NCBI GenBank assembly: GCA_002372775.1
Contig: DFIJ01000088.1
Location: 1 to 6,521 of the forward strand
Reading direction: 5' to 3'
From: Christensenella sp. UBA3700
GTDB taxonomy: Bacteria; Bacillota; Clostridia; Christensenellales; UBA3700
DNA length: 6,521 nucleotides
Position numbers and translations under genes: made by a program
Shown here: one piece after another, positions 1 through 6,510 of the stretch
Layout of the letters: the number at the start of each line of letters is the position of its first letter
How positions within the stretch are numbered: the first letter of the stretch is position 1
Notes under the pieces: generated by a model
What the model saw: the letters and a program-made list of their open reading frames with translations, nothing else
Database searches by the model: none
What the model was told of the DNA's origin: nothing

Positions 1-1539
1 GTAAGCGACAACAGCAATTGCTATCATAACAACGCAATTAAACATTGCCATCTTCTTCCATACAGATACGCCTTCACCATCTATATCTACTGCTTTTAAG
101 TTGTTCATATTATGAGATACAATAATCCAGATTATTGTTGTTATTACTATCTCTACAACATACAACCATTCTAATTCCATATTTAATCCAAACACTTCAT
201 CAAAATGAGTTATTTCATTAATTCCTGATCCACTAAACATTGCACTTATATAATTGCCAAACTCTGTTAATGTTTGTGTTCTAAATAAAATATATCCGAA
301 GCATACAATAATCAAAGTTCTTAAAACTTGGAAACACTTAAAGCATACACTTTCTACATTCAACTTTAGTTTTTCCCTAATTTTCTTATATGTAGGTTCT
401 AATAGAATACCTAGAGTAATGATTACGCCGTAATATAGGCCGTGTAATACATAATTCCAGCTAGCTCCATGCCACAATCCAATTAATAGCCATGTTGTTA
501 ATAAAGCTATTGCTGTAGCTAAATTAGAACTAAGCTTTTTATTCTTGTTCTTTAATAACTTTGTACAAACCTTTCCTCTTAGTATTGGGTAGTAAATATA
601 ATCTCTAAAGAATGCGCCTAAAGATATATGCCATCTTCTCCAATATCCGGCAACTGTAGTAGATAGATATGGAGAATTGAAGTTCTCATCAAGTGTTATT
701 CCAAATAACTTTGCACTACCTATTGCTATATCCATGAATCCAGAGAAGTCTGCAAATAATTGAAGCGCATAACCTATAGCTCCTAATGCTCCAACAAAAC
801 CATATGCATTAGTTGGCGAACTAAAAATAGCATCAACAAATACACCAACAACATCAGCTACTGCCAACTTCTTGAAGAAACCTAGTATGATTCTTTGTGT
901 ACCTAAAAATACGTTATTAAATTCAATCTTATGTTCCTCAAATAATTGAGGAGCTAGTCTATCATATCTTCCAATAGGACCTTGTAGAAGTTGTGGGAAG
1001 AATGAAACAAATAGCGCATACTTGAACAAGTTCTTTTGAGCTTTGATTGTTCCTCTCTTTACATCAATACAATAACCTAATGATTGGAATGTATAGAAAG
1101 AAAGTCCTAATGGTAAAGCGATATTAAGAGCACTGTTTTGAACATCGCCACCAAGTAGATTAATAATTGATACAGCGCTAGTTAAAATAAAGTCTAAATA
1201 TTTAACAACTACAAGAATTGTTATATTAACTACTATACCTGCTGCTAAAACCCATCCTTTCTTATTCTCGAAAGACTTCTTTATTGCTTTTCTTTCATCT
1301 TTTTCTTTTCCATCTATACTTGCAGCACAGAAATCATTTAGTTTTTCTATTCCCAAACCTACGCTGTAAGTCACTACTATAGAAGCAAGTAAATAGATGA
1401 CATATACCCATCCAGCCCAAATATAGAAAACCATACTTGCTACAAGCAATAATATCCATTGCCATTTTTTTGGAATAGCATAATAAAGGATGAATGTTAT
1501 AACAAGGAATAATAAGAATGTTAAGGATACGAAATTCAT
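1..1539 (-). CDS. MBOAT family membrane O-acyltransferase (AlgI/DltB type), 3' end outside window
   Basis: I translated this by hand: 513 codons with no stop, running off the left edge, so it is partial at its C-terminus. Members of this family move an acyl group from a cytosolic thioester carrier to a polymer outside the membrane. Visible signatures are LPLGLSFYTFQSLGY (about 142-156), FFPQLLQGPIGRY (180-192), DFSGFMDIAIG (264-274), YWRRWHISL with His304 and FFRDY, and GLWHGASW (354-361). His357 in GLWHG is the expected catalytic histidine. Hydrophobic segments alternate with basic loops throughout. The ATG is certain: AAGGAGG (1547-1553) lies 7 nt upstream, and ATGA overlaps the stop of the preceding gene by 4 nt, implying translational coupling. 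The last visible residues look like the final membrane helix, so the stop is probably only 15-25 codons beyond the edge. The carrier protein and FkbH genes upstream suggest it uses their acyl-ACP. The acceptor is unknown. Confidence 0.95.
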   Translation of the reverse strand, partial: MNFVSLTFLLFLVITFILYYAIPKKWQWILLLVASMVFYIWAGWVYVIYLLASIVVTYSVGLGIEKLNDFCAASIDGKEKDERKAIKKSFENKKGWVLAAGIVVNITILVVVKYLDFILTSAVSIINLLGGDVQNSALNIALPLGLSFYTFQSLGYCIDVKRGTIKAQKNLFKYALFVSFFPQLLQGPIGRYDRLAPQLFEEHKIEFNNVFLGTQRIILGFFKKLAVADVVGVFVDAIFSSPTNAYGFVGALGAIGYALQLFADFSGFMDIAIGSAKLFGITLDENFNSPYLSTTVAGYWRRWHISLGAFFRDYIYYPILRGKVCTKLLKNKNKKLSSNLATAIALLTTWLLIGLWHGASWNYVLHGLYYGVIITLGILLEPTYKKIREKLKLNVESVCFKCFQVLRTLIIVCFGYILFRTQTLTEFGNYISAMFSGSGINEITHFDEVFGLNMELEWLYVVEIVITTIIWIIVSHNMNNLKAVDIDGEGVSVWKKMAMFNCVVMIAIAVVAY

Positions 1540-1853
1540 AGCTTCTCCTCCTTAACCTCTTCTTTCTTTTCATCTTCTGGTTTTGGCAAAGGTCTTGTCT
1601 TTGCTGGAATTGTTGTTGTAATCCAAAAAACTAGTAATTGAATAGACCAAATAACAGCAAGTTCTTGCATAGTTGTTCCTTGGCAGATTTGCCAAACCAC
1701 TTGGAATATCCAGAAAATAACTGCGAATAATCTTAATACAAGAGTTAATGGCTTTATAAAATAAGCCAAAGCTAGTAGTACAATTACTGCACTGACAATA
1801 ATCATACATGGAATGTTTGAAAATATAACTATACTAGCTTCACTCTCAAGCAA
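1536..1853 (-). CDS. Small three-helix membrane protein with charged tail, TTG start, operon partner of MBOAT
   Basis: A 105-residue protein I do not recognise by family. It has three hydrophobic segments at roughly 8-32, 35-58 and 66-83, then a Pro/Lys/Glu-rich tail (about 84-105, ending KEEVKEEKL). The positive-inside rule suggests the N-terminus (acidic, LESE) faces out and the charged tail lies in the cytosol. The start is TTG: AAGGGAG ends 8 nt before it, and the gene would begin 2 nt after the ACP stop. The first in-frame ATG (codon 17, at 1805) has no ribosome binding site and would cut into the first helix. It ends in TGA overlapping the MBOAT ATG. Its place between carrier protein and MBOAT recalls the small DltX protein of dlt operons, but it is about twice as long and shows no obvious DltX sequence, so it may be only a functional analogue. 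A role in docking ACP or stabilising MBOAT is inference. Confidence 0.85.
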   Translation of the reverse strand: MLESEASIVIFSNIPCMIIVSAVIVLLALAYFIKPLTLVLRLFAVIFWIFQVVWQICQGTTMQELAVIWSIQLLVFWITTTIPAKTRPLPKPEDEKKEEVKEEKL

Positions 1854-1855
1854 AA

Positions 1856-2092
1856 TTAACTCTCCCTTATAATGATATCTACCATTTCTCCAAGGTTCTT
1901 CATGTTAAGAACTTCGTGCATTGTAAACTTCATATCAAAGGCATCTTCTATACGTGCAATAAGAGTAATGTGAGTTAATGAATCCCATCCATCAACATCT
2001 TTTGCTTGAGTTTCCTCGTTTAGTTCTACCTTTTTATCAAATACATCCTCAAAAATTTCGGATAATTTTGCATACACTTCTTCTCTATTCAT
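1856..2092 (-). CDS. Stand-alone acyl carrier protein
   Basis: A 78-residue acidic protein of normal carrier-protein length. It has the phosphopantetheine attachment motif DGWDSLTH, with Ser38 as the expected 4'-phosphopantetheine site. It is followed by the typical helix II/III pattern (IARIEDAF, then the conserved hydrophobics of MKNLGEMVDII). The W-D-S-L-T-H form resembles the discrete carrier proteins that partner FkbH enzymes (and DltC-like carriers) more than the D-S-L-D/E motif usual in fatty-acid-synthesis AcpP; this is from memory of the families. It starts 2 nt after the FkbH stop, with AAAGG (2099-2103) 6 nt before the ATG. The likely job is to receive a three-carbon acyl group from FkbH as a thioester and present it to the MBOAT on the cytosolic face. 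A holo-ACP synthase is needed but is not in this window. Confidence 0.95.
   Translation of the reverse strand: MNREEVYAKLSEIFEDVFDKKVELNEETQAKDVDGWDSLTHITLIARIEDAFDMKFTMHEVLNMKNLGEMVDIIIRES
1862..1868 (-). promoter_or_regulatory. Ribosome binding site that fixes the TTG start of the small membrane protein
   Basis: Reading the minus strand, AAGGGAG sits inside the last codons of the acyl carrier protein gene and ends 8 nt before the TTG at 1853-1851. No comparable purine-rich site precedes the next in-frame ATG at 1805. This site is the reason for choosing a non-ATG start. Confidence 0.7.
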
Positions 2093-2094
2093 AG

Positions 2095-3813
2095 TTAACC
2101 TTTAATATATGTATTTTTGCTTTTATAATTATCTACATCTAGAACAAATCTATTATTACCAACGTCTTCATAACCCATTGTGGTATATAAATTCTCAACC
2201 ATAGCATTCTTTTCAGTCTTAATATATTCACCAACGACCTTCTTATATCCAAGTTCTTTAGCGATAGTGGCAATGCTGTTAAAGATAAACTCTTCCATTC
2301 CTCTTTTTAGCACTCTACAGCTCATTAAAAGAGTGTCGATGAACAAATAATCGTTTTCTTTTTTCATTATAAGCACAGATATTAATCCATACTCTCCAAG
2401 CTTATCTTTTAAATTGAAATATCTTGTTATATAGTTATCATCTTTAGAGATTCTTTCTATATCATCCACAGAATATCTTATAGTTCTTAGATTAAATTGA
2501 TTTGATCTTTGAGTTAATTGAGAAACTCTTGGAATAGAAAAAGAATCAAATGTAGAGCACTTTGCTTCCATTTCTAAATTCTTTAGATAATCATCATAAT
2601 TAACACTGTCTTTTTCAAGTTCCAACCTCTTGGCTTCAACTCTATATAAGTCATTTCTCTTTGAATCCTCTAAAGAGAAAGATACTGTTTCAAAAAGATT
2701 TAATTCTTTTAAGTATTTAACATATAGAGCGGCATCTTGAGGCATATCAGGAACGCATAGCTCAGGTATTGCGCTCTTTACTTGATCTCTTTCGAATGGA
2801 TTGTCATCAATAAATACAATGCTATCCATTCCAATATTTAAAGTCTTTTGAATAGATATAACATTTGCTGCCTTATTATCCCAATTAGCAACAAAGCAAG
2901 CAAAGTCATCTAATCTTAATACCATATCTGGGTGCTTCTCAAAAGGAAGTTTTGCTATTTCTACTTCATTCTTTGAGCATACTGCAAGAATTATTCCTCT
3001 TTGTTTTAAAGACTTTAGCCATCTTTGGAAATCGCTATAAGCTTGTCCTATACCTAGTTCCCCTATTTGGATATTCTCTAAGCCATCATCACCTATAACT
3101 CCGCCCCATAGAGTATTATCTAAATCTAGAATTATGCACTTTTTAATCTTTCCAAGAAATATTTTAATAACATCTATAACAATCTTTGCTGCATAAGGTA
3201 ATGCTTTTGTAGATATTGGCATTTTAGCAACATAATAGAATTTATCATCATAGAAAGAATTCCTTCCTATTAGTGATTGTTGATTGTTCAAATCTACAAC
3301 ATATACCCCGCTATTATTTTGAGCGTTATCCATTAATAGCATGTTTAGTTTGCTTATTTGATATTCAAACGAATACTCCAAAGAAATACCATATGAGCCA
3401 AAAATAGAACTATTAATATTAACGAAATTATATTGAAGGATCTTTGCCTTTGAATTCTTAGTAATAGCGTCCCAATACTTTACGAGTCTATTCATAACAG
3501 TATTTGCAAAATCTTTTTTAGCATCTAAATCTAATGCTGCAAATTCTGTTTGCAAACTCTCTGAAGATATATAAAGCAATATTGCATTTGGATTTTCTTT
3601 ATATAGACTAGAATCTTGGTCTAAAAACTGTGCATCAAGCTGATTATATGGAGCATCAAATACATTTAATGCTATACCTTCTTCATACGCATATCCTTTT
3701 AATGCACAAGATAATAGTTGAGTTGAAGATGTTCCTACTACTGCTAGAGAATAATTAAGAAAACTATCATCAGTTTTCTTTTTGCAATTCTTAGATAAAG
3801 CAAGATAATCCAT
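2095..3813 (-). CDS. FkbH-like HAD-IIIC protein (predicted glyceryl-ACP synthase)
   Basis: A 572-residue protein. Characterised FkbH enzymes take 1,3-bisphosphoglycerate, remove the phosphates and load D-glycerate onto an ACP thiol. An N-terminal SGNH-like domain (about 20-160, AVVGTSSTQLL at 24-34) precedes the HAD core. Motif I is DLDNTLWGGVIGDDG (Asp230, Asp232), motif II AVCSKNE (Ser280), a Lys lies in NWDNKAANV, and motif IV is FIDDNPFE (Asp336, Asp337). After SQLTQRSNQFNLRT comes a GNAT-like C-terminal domain with LLMSCRVLKRG (Cys499) and EKNAMVENLYTTMGY. I start at 3813 (MDYLALSKN): this matches the usual family N-terminus, has GGG 7 nt upstream, and leaves room for a transcript start. 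An in-frame ATG at 3825 would add four residues, but it lies at or before the predicted +1 and has no ribosome binding site. It is the first gene of the operon. Function is confident at family level; glyceryl as the real acyl group is inferred. Confidence 0.93.
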   Translation of the reverse strand: MDYLALSKNCKKKTDDSFLNYSLAVVGTSSTQLLSCALKGYAYEEGIALNVFDAPYNQLDAQFLDQDSSLYKENPNAILLYISSESLQTEFAALDLDAKKDFANTVMNRLVKYWDAITKNSKAKILQYNFVNINSSIFGSYGISLEYSFEYQISKLNMLLMDNAQNNSGVYVVDLNNQQSLIGRNSFYDDKFYYVAKMPISTKALPYAAKIVIDVIKIFLGKIKKCIILDLDNTLWGGVIGDDGLENIQIGELGIGQAYSDFQRWLKSLKQRGIILAVCSKNEVEIAKLPFEKHPDMVLRLDDFACFVANWDNKAANVISIQKTLNIGMDSIVFIDDNPFERDQVKSAIPELCVPDMPQDAALYVKYLKELNLFETVSFSLEDSKRNDLYRVEAKRLELEKDSVNYDDYLKNLEMEAKCSTFDSFSIPRVSQLTQRSNQFNLRTIRYSVDDIERISKDDNYITRYFNLKDKLGEYGLISVLIMKKENDYLFIDTLLMSCRVLKRGMEEFIFNSIATIAKELGYKKVVGEYIKTEKNAMVENLYTTMGYEDVGNNRFVLDVDNYKSKNTYIKG

Positions 3814-3825
3814 GACTAAACCCAT

Positions 3826-3847
3826 AGTATTATAATAATATAATACT
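3826..3847. repeat. Perfect 9-bp inverted repeat over the operon -10 region (possible operator)
   Basis: AGTATTATA and TATAATACT are exact inverted copies separated by ATAA. The repeat covers both candidate -10 hexamers and reaches the expected transcription start. A dimeric repressor bound here would block the promoter. The arms are almost pure A/T and such palindromes also arise by chance in AT-rich promoters, so an operator role is only possible. There is no downstream T-tract, so it is not a terminator. Confidence 0.4.
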
Positions 3848-3860
3848 TAGTGATAGTCAA
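3829..3860 (-). promoter_or_regulatory. Sigma-70-type promoter of the FkbH-ACP-MBOAT operon
   Basis: On the minus strand TTGACT (3860-3855, five of six matches to TTGACA) is followed after 17 nt by TATTAT (3837-3832, five of six). A perfect TATAAT lies 3 nt further on (3834-3829), but with a 20-nt spacer. Transcription would begin around 3820-3826, only about 7-13 nt before the chosen start codon at 3813, so the leader is very short. No other gene in the cluster has an upstream gap, so this is probably the operon's main promoter. Confidence 0.6.
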
Positions 3861-3888
3861 TTTTTATCCAAAATTGAGGTGTTATCTA

Positions 3889-6456
3889 TTACTTGTCCTT
3901 TGTGATTTTTCTCTTAAAACGAACATATGCCTTTTGACAAGTCCATTTTGTCTTAGCGTATGACTCTTTTGTTTTTGTATATGTTTCAATAAATCTATCA
4001 ATGACTGGATCGCCTAATTTCCTAAAGACAAATCTAAATACTAGGTTAACACCTAGTGCTATTCCGCCTGCTATTACAAGCCATACTACATGCATCCAAT
4101 TTGTTGTTAATTGAACGTCAATAAACAATCCATTTAAGAATTGATAATCAATATATGCGCAGATAAGAGCTAATACTAAAGAACATATTAGAACTGAGAA
4201 TCTTATCTTATTTGCTGGCAATGAGATAAAGAATGCACTAGTAAATGCAGATATTGTCATAGCAAGAGAGGCTAAAGATACAATATATCCACCTTCTGAG
4301 AAATCTCCTTCTATTACCCCTGCAGCTGCAAGAATAAATATAAACGAAGTTCCCATAATAATTGAGATTGCTGCTGGAATACTAACCTTTATAACATTTC
4401 TCATAAATGTGCCTTTAGGTCTTTCCTGGTTAGGCATTAGAGCAAATGCAAATGGAGGAATACCAACAACAAAGAATTCAAACATTAATAAATTCTTTGT
4501 AGAGAATGGATAACCAACCGTTTTTGTTGTCATTAAAACAATGGCAAAGATAAATGTCATAACCATAACGAAAATGTTCTTCATAATAAATAATGAAGAT
4601 ACCTTTTCGATATTTCCAATAACTCTTCTGCCCTCTTCTACAATTTTTGGCATGGAAGCAAAATCGTTATCCATTAAAACAATTCTTGAAATATTTCTTG
4701 CGGTTTCATTTGCGTTTCCAAAAGAAACAGAACAATTACTTGCCTTTAAAGCTTGAACGTCATTAACACCATCGCCGACCATTCCAACGATATGTTTTTG
4801 CTTTTTCAATTCATTAACTATTAAAACCTTTTGCTCTGGAGATACTCTACCAAAGACAACTGTATCGGCGCAAAGGTCTTTTAGCTCTCTATCTGTTAAA
4901 TCAGCACAGTTGACCATCTTTTCTGCATTAACAACCCCCGCTTTCTTTGCGATAGCAGAAACAGTTAATGGATTATCTCCTGAGATAATCTTTATATCTA
5001 CTTCATTGTTATTAAACCATTCAAGAATATGTTTAATATTCTCTTTTAATTTTTCTTCAAGAGTAAAGATGCATAATGGCTCTGTTTTTTCAATATCTAT
5101 ATCGTCTATTGTTCCTTTACATTTAGCAAGAAGAATAGTTCTTTGTCCATCTTCTGCCTTTTGTTGACAATACTTATCTACTTCTTCATTTCCTGGACAG
5201 ATAAAATCCGGAGCACCTAAAAGATATGTGTTTCCATCTTGTAATTGAATAGCGCTATACTTTCTCTTAGAAGAGAAAGGAAGATTATCTACGCACTCTA
5301 AAGCATCACCATCTTTACAATACTCATCAAGTGCTAAAGCTGTTGGTTTTTTATCCTTATTATTGGCTGACATAGTAGCCATAATATCTAGAATAGACTT
5401 ATTGTCTATATTTGACATTTTCTTTGTCTCTAGAACCTCTAAATTGCCGTCAGTAATAGTTCCTGTCTTATCTAACAAAAGAGTATCTACCATTGCTAGC
5501 ATTTCTACAGAATAGATATCTTGAGGAAGTGCATTTGATTTTGCAAGTTTTAATACAGATTGAGCTAAAGCTGTTGATGTTACTAAGAACATTCCGCAAG
5601 GAATCATTCCAAGTACAGAAGAGATCGTCATCAAAGATGTCTCATCCCAAGACTTATCTGCAACTCTATATGCTATTAATAGCATTATTCCTAAAACTAA
5701 TAGAACACCACCAAATACTTTGATGATTCTGTCTATCATAGTAAATAATTTTGATTCTGGTTTATTGATCTTCTTTGCTATAGCAGCAATTGATTCTATA
5801 TAGCAATCATTTCCTACTCTTTCTGCTCTTACCGCAGCCTCACCTGCTAGTACGGCAGAACCTGCCATAACTTTTTGATCTTTATCTCTCTTAACACCTT
5901 CTGATTCACCTGTTAAGATGGATTCATCTACCTCAACTGCACCATCAAGAACTACACCATCTACTGGGATTTGTTGACCAGCACTTAGAATAAATACATC
6001 ATCTAATACGATTTCATCAGATGGAATAGAATATGTTTGTCCACCTCTAATAACTTGGAATACAGACTGTTTAACAAGTGATAATTTTTGAACTGTTAAT
6101 TTAGCTTTTATTTCTTGGTAAATACCAATAGCAATGTTAAGTAAAATCATTGCTGATGAAATTGTATAATCAGCATGTCCTAAAATGATAAGAATAATAC
6201 ATAGGATAATAATTAAAGTGTTACAGAAATTAAAAATATTGTCTATAAAGATTCTTGCATAAGACTTTGTCTTATCCATGTTCTTTTTATTAACTAGATT
6301 GTCTTTTTTTCTTTCCTCAACTTGATCTAGCGACAATCCTTCAAAAGCAGATGCATTTATACGGTCAGCTTTACGTAATCTAAAACTATCCTTTTTATGT
6401 GCAATCTTTTTATCGATTCTCTTTTGAGTCTTTGCCTGTTTTTTAATTTCCTTCAT
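3889..6456 (-). CDS. P-type cation-transporting ATPase (HAD-IC family), substrate unassigned
   Basis: An 855-residue ATP-driven membrane pump with no N-terminal metal-binding domain. It has a Lys-rich N-terminus (1-35), TM1-2 (about 73-114), the actuator domain with TGES (182-185), TM3-4 (about 240-300), the phosphorylation site DKTGTIT (Asp329), ISGDNPLT (Asp494), the hinge GDGVND (561-566), then six helices near 622-643, 653-674, 690-714, 723-745, 751-770 and 788-811 and a basic cytosolic tail. Ten helices and the lack of a CPC motif place it with the calcium/magnesium-type pumps rather than the copper/zinc type. TM4 reads IPCGMF (Cys287) where calcium pumps have PEGL, so the ion cannot be assigned. 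Asn627 and Glu660 are polar residues in TM5 and TM6. The ATG at 6456 gives an ordinary N-terminus but only a modest ribosome binding site (GGGG, 4 nt away). A TTG at 6498 would add FSFIFWWYW and lies inside a hairpin, so I reject it. It is probably a separate unit from the operon downstream, although no clear terminator separates them. Confidence 0.93.
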   Translation of the reverse strand: MKEIKKQAKTQKRIDKKIAHKKDSFRLRKADRINASAFEGLSLDQVEERKKDNLVNKKNMDKTKSYARIFIDNIFNFCNTLIIILCIILIILGHADYTISSAMILLNIAIGIYQEIKAKLTVQKLSLVKQSVFQVIRGGQTYSIPSDEIVLDDVFILSAGQQIPVDGVVLDGAVEVDESILTGESEGVKRDKDQKVMAGSAVLAGEAAVRAERVGNDCYIESIAAIAKKINKPESKLFTMIDRIIKVFGGVLLVLGIMLLIAYRVADKSWDETSLMTISSVLGMIPCGMFLVTSTALAQSVLKLAKSNALPQDIYSVEMLAMVDTLLLDKTGTITDGNLEVLETKKMSNIDNKSILDIMATMSANNKDKKPTALALDEYCKDGDALECVDNLPFSSKRKYSAIQLQDGNTYLLGAPDFICPGNEEVDKYCQQKAEDGQRTILLAKCKGTIDDIDIEKTEPLCIFTLEEKLKENIKHILEWFNNNEVDIKIISGDNPLTVSAIAKKAGVVNAEKMVNCADLTDRELKDLCADTVVFGRVSPEQKVLIVNELKKQKHIVGMVGDGVNDVQALKASNCSVSFGNANETARNISRIVLMDNDFASMPKIVEEGRRVIGNIEKVSSLFIMKNIFVMVMTFIFAIVLMTTKTVGYPFSTKNLLMFEFFVVGIPPFAFALMPNQERPKGTFMRNVIKVSIPAAISIIMGTSFIFILAAAGVIEGDFSEGGYIVSLASLAMTISAFTSAFFISLPANKIRFSVLICSLVLALICAYIDYQFLNGLFIDVQLTTNWMHVVWLVIAGGIALGVNLVFRFVFRKLGDPVIDRFIETYTKTKESYAKTKWTCQKAYVRFKRKITKDK

Positions 6457-6485
6457 AATACCCCAATACCACCAAAATATAAAAG

Positions 6486-6510
6486 AAAAAGGATACAAAG
6501 TATCCTTTTT
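6486..6510. terminator. Bidirectional intrinsic-terminator-like hairpin upstream of the ATPase gene
   Basis: AAAAAGGATAC and GTATCCTTTTT form a perfect 11-bp stem around a 3-nt loop. A run of A on one arm and T on the other gives U-rich 3' ends in both directions: seven T on the plus strand, and five T then C then four T on the minus strand. On the minus strand a TAA at 6513-6511 directly precedes it, which could be the stop of a gene beyond the right edge (frame ending AGA GAT TAA), but only 8 nt before the TAA are visible. The hairpin ends 29 nt before the ATPase ATG, so it either closes an upstream gene or acts in the ATPase leader. The stem has only four G/C pairs, so strength is uncertain. 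Confidence 0.6.

Noticed and set aside
1536..1539. Possible mycoplasma-type code (TGA as Trp), given the AT-richness
   Set aside because: The TGA sits exactly at the ATGA overlap with the MBOAT start, and Trp codons in all genes are TGG.
1334..1809. Two overlapping minus-strand open frames of 79 codons (1334-1573 and 1570-1809)
   Set aside because: They are shifted-frame shadows of the MBOAT and small membrane protein genes, whose frames carry family motifs and good ribosome binding sites.
1856..3813. Polyketide or tetronate biosynthesis cluster, the best known setting for FkbH plus ACP
   Set aside because: No ketosynthase or other polyketide gene is visible, and the pair is coupled to a membrane acyltransferase; it cannot be ruled out beyond the left edge.
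3858..3876. Weak inverted repeat CAATTTT...AAAATTG after the ATPase stop, considered as its terminator
   Set aside because: It has only 7 bp with two G/C pairs and no T-tract on either strand, and it overlaps the -35 box of the operon promoter.
4541..5723. Three plus-strand open frames of 71-85 codons inside the ATPase gene
   Set aside because: They are antisense to a complete, motif-rich ATPase, have no recognisable domains and no supporting context.
6457..6498. N-terminal extension of the ATPase from a TTG start
   Set aside because: The extra residues are an aromatic stretch untypical of these pumps and are partly encoded by the terminator-like hairpin; the ATG at 6456 gives a normal basic N-terminus.
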